DNA of 64,000 nt. Origin: Deltaproteobacteria bacterium. Its GTDB lineage: Bacteria > Bdellovibrionota > Bdellovibrionia > Bdellovibrionales > Bdellovibrionaceae. This document shows positions 53,370 through 62,417 of this stretch, in pieces (the first letter of the stretch is position 1; the number at the start of each line of letters is the position of its first letter). A program made the translations under genes and the position numbers. The stretch lies in assembly GCA_017302835.1 (NCBI GenBank), contig JAFLCC010000003.1, forward strand, positions 124,001-188,000, read 5' to 3'. The notes under the pieces are model-generated. The model searched no databases, was not told where the DNA came from, and saw nothing but the letters and a program-made list of their open reading frames with translations.

Positions 53370-54377
53370 ATGAGTGTGATGGGAGCAAAGCAAGGAACAA
53401 AGTCTTTTGGTCAAACGCAAACAGCGCCAGTTTCTCAAAACTCGATTTCTAGTAATTTGTCAGCAGGAGACATGAAAAAATTGGCAGGGGAGGATGTGGG
53501 CGATGTCTTAAATAAAGTCGCTGATCCTAATTGGATTGATCCTGGAAAAAAAATGAGAACTGCAGGTAATGATAAGATGGACAAGGATGCTTTTTTTAAA
53601 CTCATGTTAACACAAATGAAAAATCAAGATCCCATGAATCCAATGCAGTCTCATGAAATGGCAGCCCAGTTGGCTAGTTTTACTTCTCTTGAGCAAATGC
53701 AAAACATGAATAAAACCTTAACCGAGATCAGCAATGCACAGAAGCCTGCAGAGCAGTTTCAAGTTTTACAGTTCTTAGGAAAAACAGTATCAGGAGACTC
53801 GTCAAAAATTTTCAGAGCCAAAGGAGATAAGGATCATGATATTTTATTTGATTTACCAATGAATGCAAGAGAAGCCGAGATTAAAGTAAAAAATGCGGAT
53901 GGAGAGTTAGTCAGGACTTATAAGCTGAGCAACTTAAAGCAAGGTTCAAATCGATTAGCTTGGAATGGCATGGATGAAAAGGGAACGATTTTACCCGAAG
54001 GGGAATATCAATATTCAGTGGAAGCAAGAAATGACCAAGATAAAAAAATCGCAATTAAAACAGATTTTGAGGGTGCCATTACTGGAGTTAATTACACCAA
54101 GGAGGGGCCCGTTCTGATGGTTGGAAATCAAACCGTCCGTCTTCGAGATGTGAAAAAAATACAGAATGAAAATAAACCAACTGAAAATTCAGCACTTCCA
54201 ACTCAGACACCTACAACTCAGACGCCCACAACTCAGACGCCCACAACTCAAGCACCGCAAGCGCCAGTGACAGCAAAAACGCAAGGAGCTCCTGTCGCTC
54301 CTCCAAAATCAAAGTTATTAGAGCAGGTTGGACTGTCCTCAGAAATGATGGCTAAAATTGCAAAAGAAACAAATTAA
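53370..54377 (+). CDS. flgD: Flagellar hook capping protein FlgD
   Basis: 335 residues from ATG 53370 (after GGGGGAG); an upstream in-frame ATG at 53298 has no site. FlgD core FFKLMLTQMKNQDPMNPMQS and the FlgD Ig-like part NRLAWNGMDEKGTILPEGEY. Near the end a repeated TQTPT unit forms a tandem repeat (54190-54250). Scaffold for hook polymerisation. Confidence 0.88.
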   Translation: MSVMGAKQGTKSFGQTQTAPVSQNSISSNLSAGDMKKLAGEDVGDVLNKVADPNWIDPGKKMRTAGNDKMDKDAFFKLMLTQMKNQDPMNPMQSHEMAAQLASFTSLEQMQNMNKTLTEISNAQKPAEQFQVLQFLGKTVSGDSSKIFRAKGDKDHDILFDLPMNAREAEIKVKNADGELVRTYKLSNLKQGSNRLAWNGMDEKGTILPEGEYQYSVEARNDQDKKIAIKTDFEGAITGVNYTKEGPVLMVGNQTVRLRDVKKIQNENKPTENSALPTQTPTTQTPTTQTPTTQAPQAPVTAKTQGAPVAPPKSKLLEQVGLSSEMMAKIAKETN

Positions 54378-54425
54378 AGGTTAACAAATTAAAGGTAACG
54401 AATTAACAATTAATAAGAGGAAATA

Positions 54426-54860
54426 ATGAGTCAAGAGGGATTGGTTTGGCGGGAATGCAGTAGTTGTAAAAAAGAAATAAATTATAATTCAAAATACTAT
54501 GAATGCAGTGTTTCTACTTGTGGTGGGCATCGAACAGGCTACGTGTTTTGTTCAATTCCTTGCTGGGAGAGACACTTACCAGGAGCTAAACATCGAGATG
54601 CCGCAGCGGTGGAAAAGGTGGCACGTCGAATCGTGGTTACAAATACTTCAATCCAAGCTCCTCTACATAAAAAGGCAGATCAAGAAATTCTTGTGGTGGT
54701 CTCTAAAGTTAAATCTTATATCAAGGCTCAAGCTGATATGAATGTTTCAGATGATATCATGGAGACTTTATCTCAACGAATTCGTTTCTTCTGCGATGAG
54801 GCTATAAAGAAAGCCCAAAGCGATGGGCGTAAAACAGTACTAGATAGAGATCTACGATAG
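54426..54860 (+). CDS. Zinc-finger plus histone-fold protein
   Basis: 144 residues. Eight potential zinc ligands (Cys 11, 14, 27, 32, 42, 46; His 50, 56) form a cross-brace like a ZZ/MYND-type finger. From about 84 to 144 lies a histone fold: ILVVVSKVKSYIKAQ, SDDIMETLSQRIRFFCDEAI and a closing SDGRKTVLDRDLR, very like the bacterial histone fold of Bdellovibrio. Located after flgD by 49 bases, it has its own ribosome site (AGAGGAAATA). Function in the flagellar operon is unknown; DNA-binding is likely. Confidence 0.8.
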   Translation: MSQEGLVWRECSSCKKEINYNSKYYECSVSTCGGHRTGYVFCSIPCWERHLPGAKHRDAAAVEKVARRIVVTNTSIQAPLHKKADQEILVVVSKVKSYIKAQADMNVSDDIMETLSQRIRFFCDEAIKKAQSDGRKTVLDRDLR

Positions 54861-54965
54861 ATAGTCTAGAAATTAATTATTTTTGGTACAGGACTTGAAA
54901 GTCAGGATCGTGATAGTTCAAAATGAAACAAGATAGAAAAAAAGGAAATAGGTTTAAGTAAGTAA

Positions 54966-55400
54966 ATGGATATAAAAAAGATCGGTCAGCTAGATACATT
55001 AATGCCAAATCCTGTAGGGAAGAATTACATTCCCGGTCAGGGGCCTTCTTTTAAGGAAACCTTAGCTAAGACTTCACCTACAGAAACTTCAAAACTTGAT
55101 TTGAAAAAAAGTTTGCAAGGTCTGCAAAACTTAGGAGTTGTTGATACCGGAATAAAGTTTTCAAATCATGCCATCGATAGAATGAATTCTCGGGGAATTT
55201 CGTTTAAGCAAGAGGATCTCAGCAAATTGAATGAAGCTGTAGATAGAGCTGCGAGTAAGGGGAGTAAAGATTCCTTAATTTTAATGAATGATACGGCTCT
55301 TATCGTGAGCGTGAAAAATAGAACTGTCGTAACCGTGATGGACAAAGCCACCTTAAAGGAAAACGTTTTCACGAATATTGATAGTACAATTGTGATGTAA
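54966..55400 (+). CDS. Flagellar operon protein (TIGR02530-like)
   Basis: 144 residues. The second half IKFSNHAIDRMNSRGISFKQ, KGSKDSLILMNDTALIVSVK and NRTVVTVMDKATLKENVFTN is the highly conserved family found upstream of flgE. It has no assigned biochemical role. The first half is variable. Confidence 0.85.
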   Translation: MDIKKIGQLDTLMPNPVGKNYIPGQGPSFKETLAKTSPTETSKLDLKKSLQGLQNLGVVDTGIKFSNHAIDRMNSRGISFKQEDLSKLNEAVDRAASKGSKDSLILMNDTALIVSVKNRTVVTVMDKATLKENVFTNIDSTIVM

Positions 55401-55505
55401 AATGAAAATTTATTCAGCGGAAGTGCTGGATAAAAAATTTAACTAAACAGGGCTGGTCCTCTTTGAGGGGGCCCTCCAAAAATAAGAAAATGACATGGAG
55501 GTCAT

Positions 55506-56789
55506 ATGGGTATTCTTTCGTCTCTTTACACCGGTGTATCAGGAATGACAGCACAGGGTGAAGCCTTAGGTGTTATCGGTGATAACATAGCCAACGCTAA
55601 CACAATTGGATTTAAAGCCTCAAGAGCTGAGTTTCAAGATATTATTTCAAAAAATTTAAAAGGGATATTGGGTGGAAATCAAATTGGGCGAGGGGTGAAA
55701 ATCGGCGCGGTAAATCCTATATTAGTGCAAGGTAATGTGGATGCTACCGAGAAAGTGACTGATCTTGCGATATCTGGTGATGGCTATTTTAAAGTTAAGG
55801 GAAGCGACGGGGAATCCTTTACACGAGATGGTTCTTTTCACTTCGATAAAGAAGGGAACTTGGTAACCAATGATAATCAAAGGGTTCAAGGGTTTATGAC
55901 AGATGAGAAGGGAAATATTTTAAACAAACTTGGGGATATAAAATTTCCTAGGGCTTTGATTCCAGCAAAGGGGACTCAAGAGCTTAAATTAGATTTAAAT
56001 TTAGACTCCAGATTTGAACCTAATAAAAAATTTAATATTGAAGACCCGTATTCGACATCTCATTACTCTACAGGAGTTGAGATCTATGATACCCAAGGGA
56101 ATAAGCATTTGGTTTCCTTTTTCTTTAATAAGGTTGCAGACCGTAAATGGGAATATAAAGGACTTGTTGATGGTAAAGAAGCCAGTGGTGGGGAAGCAGG
56201 TAAATTGGCTGAGGTCTGCGCCGGAAAGTTGGAATTTACCGAAGATGGAAAATTAAACAAGCAAGAATTAACTGATTCTATGTTCAATTTTTCAGGAGGA
56301 GCTCAACAAAATCAAAAAATTAAAATTACTTTTGGAGATGCCATTTCCGAAGGCGGCAAGGGGATTGAGGGAACTAAGCAATACGGAAAAAGTTCGGATT
56401 TAATTTCTTGGCATCAAAATGGAGCTGCTGCGGGAACCATCACAGGCCTATCTTTCAATGATGATGGCGTCTTAACCGCCGTATATTCAAATGGACAGGC
56501 AGCTGATTTAGCCCAAATATCGCTAGCTAAGTTTGAAAATGCCGAAGCCATGTTCAAGGTGGGGAACAACCGTTTAAAAGAATCAAGGGATTCAGGAGGT
56601 CCTTCCATGGGCTCACCTGGAAGCGCAGGTCGTGGAAAAATTTATGCAAAGTCCTTAGAAAGATCCACTGTGGATATTGCCACTGAATTTGTTAACATGA
56701 TTCAAAATCAAAGAGGGTTTCAGGCCAATGCCAAGACCATTACAACAACAGATGAGCTTTTAAATGAGGTTATCCAGCTCAAACGTTAA
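55506..56789 (+). CDS. flgE: Flagellar hook protein FlgE
   Basis: 427 residues. N-terminal SLYTGVSGMTAQGEALGVIG, NANTIGFKASRAEFQ, and C-terminal EFVNMIQNQRGFQANAKTIT with TTTDELLNEVIQL. Builds the hook. Preceded by a GGAGG site and followed by a strong terminator. Confidence 0.95.
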   Translation: MGILSSLYTGVSGMTAQGEALGVIGDNIANANTIGFKASRAEFQDIISKNLKGILGGNQIGRGVKIGAVNPILVQGNVDATEKVTDLAISGDGYFKVKGSDGESFTRDGSFHFDKEGNLVTNDNQRVQGFMTDEKGNILNKLGDIKFPRALIPAKGTQELKLDLNLDSRFEPNKKFNIEDPYSTSHYSTGVEIYDTQGNKHLVSFFFNKVADRKWEYKGLVDGKEASGGEAGKLAEVCAGKLEFTEDGKLNKQELTDSMFNFSGGAQQNQKIKITFGDAISEGGKGIEGTKQYGKSSDLISWHQNGAAAGTITGLSFNDDGVLTAVYSNGQAADLAQISLAKFENAEAMFKVGNNRLKESRDSGGPSMGSPGSAGRGKIYAKSLERSTVDIATEFVNMIQNQRGFQANAKTITTTDELLNEVIQLKR

Positions 56790-56799
56790 GACGGAACGA

Positions 56800-56885
56800 C
56801 TTTAGGTAAAACCTAAAGAACCTGTCCTCAAAAGGTCATTAAAATTAAAAGCCCTATCTTGTTTTAGTGAACAAGATAGGGCTTT
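56800..56885 (+). terminator. Terminator hairpins after flgE
   Basis: A small stem CTTTAGGT/ACCTAAAG (56800-56818) is followed by AAAGCCCTATCTTGTT (56848-56863) and its perfect complement AACAAGATAGGGCTTT (56870-56885) around a six-base loop. The A- and T-runs on both sides suit a terminator. It ends the hook-basal-body operon. Confidence 0.85.
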
Positions 56886-57002
56886 CGCATTTAGTCAGAA
56901 GCTTTCATGGACCTCATTCATAGTTTCATCTATAATTTCCGCTGTTACCCAGGGATATACAGCGTTATGCCTAGGCGTACCCCTTGATTAAAGGAGTTCT
57001 TA

Positions 57003-57629
57003 ATGAAAAAAATTGTTTTCTTTTTATCAGTTTGCTTTGCTCTAGTCTCATGTAAAGAGATTTCAGGGAGTTTTATTGTTACCAAAGATTTTAAAGCTCA
57101 AGCAAAAAACAATTGTGGTTGGGATCCTTTTGGCCATTGTGAACCCTTAAAAGAAGTTACTATTCAACCTGGAAACTACAATTCAAAAATAAATTTTTCT
57201 TCTAAAGACCTGATACGTATTGAATTAAAGGCAAATAAAATTACGGAGACGATTATTTTAAAACGGCCACTCAATTTTGAATTTCCTTTAAATGGTAGTT
57301 TTTTACTATTGGCTAAAGATATCCATCAAGATTTTGATATCAAAGGATCCGTGAACACGACGGTGTCTAATTCTCCAAATCGAAGAGAATATGAGTCTTG
57401 TACCTACACTGTGAATGATTATGTTTGTTATCCTGGTGGTAATGGCCATCCTCAATGCAGTTATCAACCAAGACAGGTTTGGGGATACAGACTCGTAGAG
57501 TATTATCTTAGAACGACGGCTCAAAATTTAGCGGCTTTCTTGATTCAGGCGAATGAGGATCTGGCTCGCTTTGAGGGGCAAAAGATAGATTCCGAAAAAA
57601 TCTACCTATTTCAAAGTTTTTGCCGGTAG
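57003..57629 (+). CDS. Small secreted lipoprotein
   Basis: 208 residues, signal and lipobox LVSC. Mature protein is Cys-containing (about five Cys) and beta-rich. Domain unknown. The TAG stop overlaps the GTG start of the next gene. Confidence 0.7.
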   Translation: MKKIVFFLSVCFALVSCKEISGSFIVTKDFKAQAKNNCGWDPFGHCEPLKEVTIQPGNYNSKINFSSKDLIRIELKANKITETIILKRPLNFEFPLNGSFLLLAKDIHQDFDIKGSVNTTVSNSPNRREYESCTYTVNDYVCYPGGNGHPQCSYQPRQVWGYRLVEYYLRTTAQNLAAFLIQANEDLARFEGQKIDSEKIYLFQSFCR

Positions 57630-58051
57630 TGACAAAATCCAGGAAACATTCTTTTTTAGTCCTAAGATTAAATCCTGATGAAGATTTAAAAAAAAAGATA
57701 GCTTCAATTTGTGAAAAAAATAAGATCATGGCTGGTGCTGTCGTGTCTGTTGTTGGAAGCTTAAAGAATTTAAATATACGATTAGCAAATTCAAATGCTT
57801 TTTTAAAACGAGAAGAGAAAATGGAAGTGCTATCCTTGCAAGGGTCTATTTCAGTTTCGGGAGTTCATCTTCATATCTCTGTAGCGGATAGCAAAGGTAA
57901 TGTGATGGGTGGTCACCTTATGGATGAGAACCTTATTTTTACCACTCTTGAAATGGTGATCCTTATTTTTGAAGATTTAATTTTTGATAGAAAAATAGAT
58001 AACCATACCGGGTACAAAGAGTTAATAATTAATGGTTCAAACTTGAGTTAA
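57629..58051 (+). CDS. PPC/DUF296-domain protein
   Basis: 140 residues from GTG 57629 (TTG 57620 also possible). The pattern GSLKNLNIRLAN, GSISVSGVHLHISVAD and VMGGHLMDENLIFTTLEMVI is the plant-and-prokaryote conserved domain, trimeric and found in DNA-binding or acylation-related proteins. Function unknown in bacteria. Confidence 0.83.
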   Translation: MTKSRKHSFLVLRLNPDEDLKKKIASICEKNKIMAGAVVSVVGSLKNLNIRLANSNAFLKREEKMEVLSLQGSISVSGVHLHISVADSKGNVMGGHLMDENLIFTTLEMVILIFEDLIFDRKIDNHTGYKELIINGSNLS

Positions 58052-58246
58052 GGGTCCTAACAACGTTCCAATTTGAGAATCAAGATTTTTTAACTCAATA
58101 GTTTCAATAGTTATAAATAAATAGATTCGATTTAGATATTGAATTCATAAAACTTGGAAGCCTCCCTGATTTTTTGTCAAATTACGACAGGTCCATTAAA
58201 ATCATCTTTGTTACTCTTGGTTAAATCAAAATTGTGGAGTCTCAAC

Positions 58247-59458
58247 ATGTTAAACCTGATGAAATTTATACCCAAAAATGTGAAGTATCCAATTCTAAGG
58301 TCCATGCTGGCACTTCCCATGTCCCTTCCAAAGGAATTGCATTTTGAAATAGCCACAACAGAGGCGCAATATTTAGGAGCATTTAGAATTCTTCAAGAGT
58401 GCTATTTAGAAAAAGGGTATGCGAGTTCAAATCAATCAAAAATTCGGATGACTCCTTATCATTTAATTCCGACAACGACAGTTTTATTAGCCTACTGGAA
58501 AAATGAAATCGTTGGAACTGTGAGTTTAATTCGAGACAACTCATTGGGCTTGCCGATGGAAAAGATATTTGATCTTTCGGACCTTCGAAAAAAAGATGGG
58601 GTGTTGTGTGAAATTTCTTCCTTGGCTATTAAAAAAGAATTCAGGGGGCAAGACGGGCAGCTTTTTTTCCCATTCATGAGATATATGTGGAATTTGTCCT
58701 ATCATTTTCTGGACATTGACTATTTTGTCATTGCTGTAAATCCTTCAATGTATGAGTTGTATGAATCCATTTATCTTTTTGAGACCTTAAAAAGAAAATC
58801 GGTAGTGAGTAAATATGATTTTGCAAATAACAATCCTGCTGTTGGTCAGTATATCCATTTAAAGTCATCATTCGACAAATTTGATTCTGTTTACAGAAAT
58901 AACAATATCAAATCAAATTTTGGATACTATATGAAAAACTCAACGATTTTCCATGAAAAATTTCCTTTGCAAGAATTCTTTACTCAGGTTTATTCACCCG
59001 TCAGAAGGGAATGGATTCCTAAACTTAAACATTTGCTATCAGAGCCTTATACAAAGGAATTAAGTAATAAACTAGCAAGGTGTTTTGGTTATCCATCAGA
59101 AGAAGGGATGATAATGAATCCAGAGAATCATCGTTACCGTTATCCGGTATCCTTTCAAATCCTAAATTATGAAGGCTCAAAAGTTGTCAATATCTCTAAA
59201 ACAGGAATTGCCTTAAAATCAACTTTTCCTATTCCTCCAGAGATTCCTATTTTTTTAACTTGTAAGATTGGTCCAGAGAAAAAAACAACGATTGTGGTTG
59301 AAAAAGTCCGGGAAGATCGACAATCTGGCATCATTGGAATGAAGATTATTAAAGAATCAGAATCTTGGAATCATCTTATATCCTCATTTCAAAATGAGGG
59401 CAATAAACATTATGACTTTGACAGCGAGTCGAGTTTAGGATTCAAATCAACTGGATGA
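58247..59458 (+). CDS. GNAT/N-acyl amino-acid synthase-like protein fused to PilZ
   Basis: 403 residues if started at ATG 58247 with GGAG at 58236-58239; longer in-frame starts are unsupported. N-terminal half (about 30-270): YLGAFRILQECYLEKGY and VGTVSLIRDNSLGLPMEK, CEISSLAIKKEFRGQ, the acyl-homoserine-lactone-synthase-like GNAT fold (FeeM type). C-terminal PilZ (about 300-390) with YRYPVSFQILNYEGSKVVNI and SKTGIAL, fitting a cyclic-di-GMP site. Four-base overlap with the AraC gene. Confidence 0.75.
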   Translation: MLNLMKFIPKNVKYPILRSMLALPMSLPKELHFEIATTEAQYLGAFRILQECYLEKGYASSNQSKIRMTPYHLIPTTTVLLAYWKNEIVGTVSLIRDNSLGLPMEKIFDLSDLRKKDGVLCEISSLAIKKEFRGQDGQLFFPFMRYMWNLSYHFLDIDYFVIAVNPSMYELYESIYLFETLKRKSVVSKYDFANNNPAVGQYIHLKSSFDKFDSVYRNNNIKSNFGYYMKNSTIFHEKFPLQEFFTQVYSPVRREWIPKLKHLLSEPYTKELSNKLARCFGYPSEEGMIMNPENHRYRYPVSFQILNYEGSKVVNISKTGIALKSTFPIPPEIPIFLTCKIGPEKKTTIVVEKVREDRQSGIIGMKIIKESESWNHLISSFQNEGNKHYDFDSESSLGFKSTG

Positions 59459-60294
59459 TTAATTCCTCGTTAGATTCAAAAATTGAAACAGAACTAGTGG
59501 TAAAATCCTCAACATATGAATCAAGGATTTTACGTATAGAACCTCATTTGTCGTACTTTTCTAGAATTCATCATTGGCCTCAAAATGCTAATGAAATTGA
59601 TGTGTTTGGCCCTTGTTGGAGTCTGGCTTTGTTTAATTTTCAAAATGACGAAGTTTGTATTAAACGCAGGGGACAGCTCATTTCATTAAACGGATATCAG
59701 GCCGTATTTATTCCTCCATTTTCTGTAATTGATTGGCGTCTAAAAGGTGGAGAGATTCAATTTGAAGGAGTGATATCTAATCATCCAGTCACCGGGGATT
59801 TGCCCAATGAACCCTATCTGATAAAGAACAAGAATTTAAATAAAATTCCCTCTTCTATAGCCGAATTATTTCGCCTCCTCAAGGAGGCTGAGTTTATCGT
59901 GGCTGTTGGAAAAGAAGAAGCTCCTTCAGCGGTGGCTTCCAAAACAAAAAATTATATCGATAGACATTTTGATAGTGAACTGACGATGGCAGATGTTGCC
60001 AAAAGTCTTAGATTAAATCATTCAGTTATGGACAGGGCCTTTATAAAAAATTATGAAATGTCACCTGTTGAGTATCGAAATAAATTAAGAGTCCTTGAGG
60101 CTGCACATAGGATGATTTTAGAACCTAAATCCGTAACTCAAACCACTTTCGAAGTTGGATTTTTAGGAACAAATAATTTTAATAAGCAGTTTAAAAAAGT
60201 AATGAATGTTTGTCCTTCCAAGTATTCTAAACTAGTTTCTGACAAAAAACTTCAGAAAAAACTTCAGAAAAAACTTCAGAAAAAACTTCTTTGA
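59455..60294 (+). CDS. AraC-family transcription regulator
   Basis: 279 residues. Two helix-turn-helix motifs at the C terminus (LTMADVAKSLRLNHSVMDRA; TFEVGFLGTNNFNKQFKKVM). The N-terminal part is a cupin-like sensing region. The last codons are four units of KLQK from a 12-bp repeat. Likely a local regulator of the preceding GNAT-PilZ gene. Confidence 0.83.
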   Translation: MINSSLDSKIETELVVKSSTYESRILRIEPHLSYFSRIHHWPQNANEIDVFGPCWSLALFNFQNDEVCIKRRGQLISLNGYQAVFIPPFSVIDWRLKGGEIQFEGVISNHPVTGDLPNEPYLIKNKNLNKIPSSIAELFRLLKEAEFIVAVGKEEAPSAVASKTKNYIDRHFDSELTMADVAKSLRLNHSVMDRAFIKNYEMSPVEYRNKLRVLEAAHRMILEPKSVTQTTFEVGFLGTNNFNKQFKKVMNVCPSKYSKLVSDKKLQKKLQKKLQKKLL

Positions 60295-60365
60295 CAAGTT
60301 CTCTTTTTTTCCGCCAGAATTAAAGGTGGCAGTAATAGCATAGCCTTAGAGAGGACTTTTGAAAA

Positions 60366-61250
60366 ATGAAGGACACAACATTTAATTACCCTGTCGCTTT
60401 TTCAAGGAATATAGGCTGGATTACAGATGAGGAACAACTAGTTTTAAAATCTAAAAGAATTGCCATTGCAGGTCTTGGGGGTGTGGGCGGAATTCATTTA
60501 ACCACCCTTGTTAGGATGGGTTTTCAGAAGTTTCATATAGCTGATTTTGATTTTTTTGAAATGCATAATTTCAATCGCCAAGCTGGCGCCTTTATGTCCA
60601 CCATCGGTAGGTCAAAGCTGGACGTCATGAGGGAAGTGGCAATGGATATCAATCCTGAAGTTGAGATTGTTCCTTTTCCCAAGGGAGTGTGGCCGGAAAA
60701 TGTGGATTCTTTTCTCAAGGATTGTGATTTATACTTAGATGGTTTAGATTTTTTTTGTTTTGATATCCGAAGGCTCGTTTTTGCAAAGGCCTATGAAAAA
60801 AATATTCCAGCAGTCACGGCAGGTCCATTGGGAATGGGTTCTGCTTTGGTGAATTTTCTTCCAAAAGGAATGACCTTTGATCAGTACTTTGGGTTATCAA
60901 ATGCTAAAGATGACGAGGAAAAATCAGTCTTATTTGCCTTAGGTTTATCACCTTCCAGAATGACTTTCAGCTATTTAGTTGACTCCAAAAAAATTGATTT
61001 TAAGAATAAAAAAGTACCCTCAACACCTATGGGCTGTCAAATGTGTTCTGCAGTAGCTGGTGCGGAAATCATTAAAATTCTATTAAAACGGGGCCAGGTA
61101 TCTCAGGCTCCTGTTTCTATCCAATATGATGCTTATCTAAACAAAATCGTTAAAACTTGGATTCCTTTTGGATACAAAAATCCAGTGCAAAGACTCAGAA
61201 TCTATATCGCTCTTAGGATTTTTAAAAAATCCTATGGATCCTCATCCTAA
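60366..61250 (+). CDS. ThiF/E1-like adenylyltransferase
   Basis: 294 residues. Nucleotide-binding [17 protein letters not shown] and [16 protein letters not shown] match ThiF/MoeB. One Cys pair in GCQMCS remains of the usual two zinc pairs. It adenylates the C terminus of a small carrier protein; none is adjacent, so the partner is unknown. Not a tRNA-t6A dehydratase by obvious signature. Confidence 0.83.
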   Translation: MKDTTFNYPVAFSRNIGWITDEEQLVLKSKRIAIAGLGGVGGIHLTTLVRMGFQKFHIADFDFFEMHNFNRQAGAFMSTIGRSKLDVMREVAMDINPEVEIVPFPKGVWPENVDSFLKDCDLYLDGLDFFCFDIRRLVFAKAYEKNIPAVTAGPLGMGSALVNFLPKGMTFDQYFGLSNAKDDEEKSVLFALGLSPSRMTFSYLVDSKKIDFKNKKVPSTPMGCQMCSAVAGAEIIKILLKRGQVSQAPVSIQYDAYLNKIVKTWIPFGYKNPVQRLRIYIALRIFKKSYGSSS

Positions 61251-61338
61251 GAAGAAGGGTTTTGACTTCACATTTTTCTTAAGACAGTATAAAGCCCATT
61301 CTAAGAATAAAAATACAAACACAAAAAAAGGAGAAATA

Positions 61339-62328
61339 ATGTCAACAATGAAAACTCCAGTAAAAGTTTCCGTAACGGGTGCTGCTGGGCAAATTGGTTA
61401 CAGCTTACTATATAGAATCGCTTCAGGTGAAATGCTAGGTAAGGATCAACCTGTGATATTACAGTTGTTAGAATTAACGCCAGCAATGCAAGCTTTGAAG
61501 GGTGTCGTGATGGAGCTGGAAGACTGCGCGTTTCCTTTGTTGCATCAGGTAACCGCTTCGGATGATGCAAAGGTCGCTTTTAACGACACGCAAATTGCTT
61601 TGCTAGTGGGTGCCAGACCTCGATCTAAAGGAATGGAAAGAAAAGATTTATTAGAAGCCAACGCTCAAATTTTTACAGCTCAGGGAAAAGCTCTAGATGA
61701 AGTTGCCAATAGAGATGTTAAAGTTTTAGTTGTTGGAAACCCAGCAAATACAAATGCTTATATTGCTATGAAGTCTGCAAAATCTTTAAAAGCAAAAAAT
61801 TTTACAGCCATGTTAAGGCTTGACCATAATCGCGCTTTATCTCAATTGGCGACTAAAACCAAAAAACCCGTAGGATCTTTTGAAAAAATGATCGTATGGG
61901 GAAATCATTCACCAACGATGTATCCCGATTATCGATTTGCCAATATTCAAGGTCAATCAGTCAAAGCTATGATCAATGATGAGGCCTGGTATAAAGAAAC
62001 GTTCATTCCTACTGTTGGAAAAAGAGGAGCCGCCATTATTGAAGCCAGAGGATTGTCTAGTGCTGCCTCTGCTGCGAATGCAGCCATTGGTCACATGAAA
62101 GACTGGTGGTTGGGTTCTGAGGGCAAGTGGGTCACGATGGGCGTGCCTTCTGATGGATCATACGGAATACCAGAGGGGATTATTTACGGTTACCCTTGTG
62201 TCTGTGAAAATAAAGAATACAAAATTGTCCAAGGTTTAGAAATTGATTCTTTCTCAAGAGAAAAAATGGATTTTACTTTGAAAGAACTTACTGAAGAAAG
62301 AGATGGAGTTAAACATCTTCTTGGTTAA
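61339..62328 (+). CDS. mdh: Malate dehydrogenase
   Basis: 329 residues from ATG 61339 with AAAGGAG upstream (an ATG at 61168 is internal to the previous gene). [20 protein letters not shown] (NAD-binding) and the catalytic [12 protein letters not shown], the type seen in actinobacteria and delta-proteobacteria. Oxidises malate to oxaloacetate. Confidence 0.95.
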   Translation: MSTMKTPVKVSVTGAAGQIGYSLLYRIASGEMLGKDQPVILQLLELTPAMQALKGVVMELEDCAFPLLHQVTASDDAKVAFNDTQIALLVGARPRSKGMERKDLLEANAQIFTAQGKALDEVANRDVKVLVVGNPANTNAYIAMKSAKSLKAKNFTAMLRLDHNRALSQLATKTKKPVGSFEKMIVWGNHSPTMYPDYRFANIQGQSVKAMINDEAWYKETFIPTVGKRGAAIIEARGLSSAASAANAAIGHMKDWWLGSEGKWVTMGVPSDGSYGIPEGIIYGYPCVCENKEYKIVQGLEIDSFSREKMDFTLKELTEERDGVKHLLG

Positions 62329-62376
62329 ATTAAGTAAGAAATTAGTTATTGGAGATTAAACAAGGCGCTCAGAAAT

Positions 62377-62406
62377 GAGATAGTGAGGCAAAAACCTCAC
62401 TATCTC
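62377..62406. terminator. Bidirectional terminator between mdh and the lipoprotein
   Basis: GAGATAGTGAGG (62377-62388), a six-base loop CAAAAA, then CCTCACTATCTC (62395-62406). A 12-bp perfect stem that serves the two convergent genes. Confidence 0.8.
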
Positions 62407-62417
62407 CAATTGAAAAG

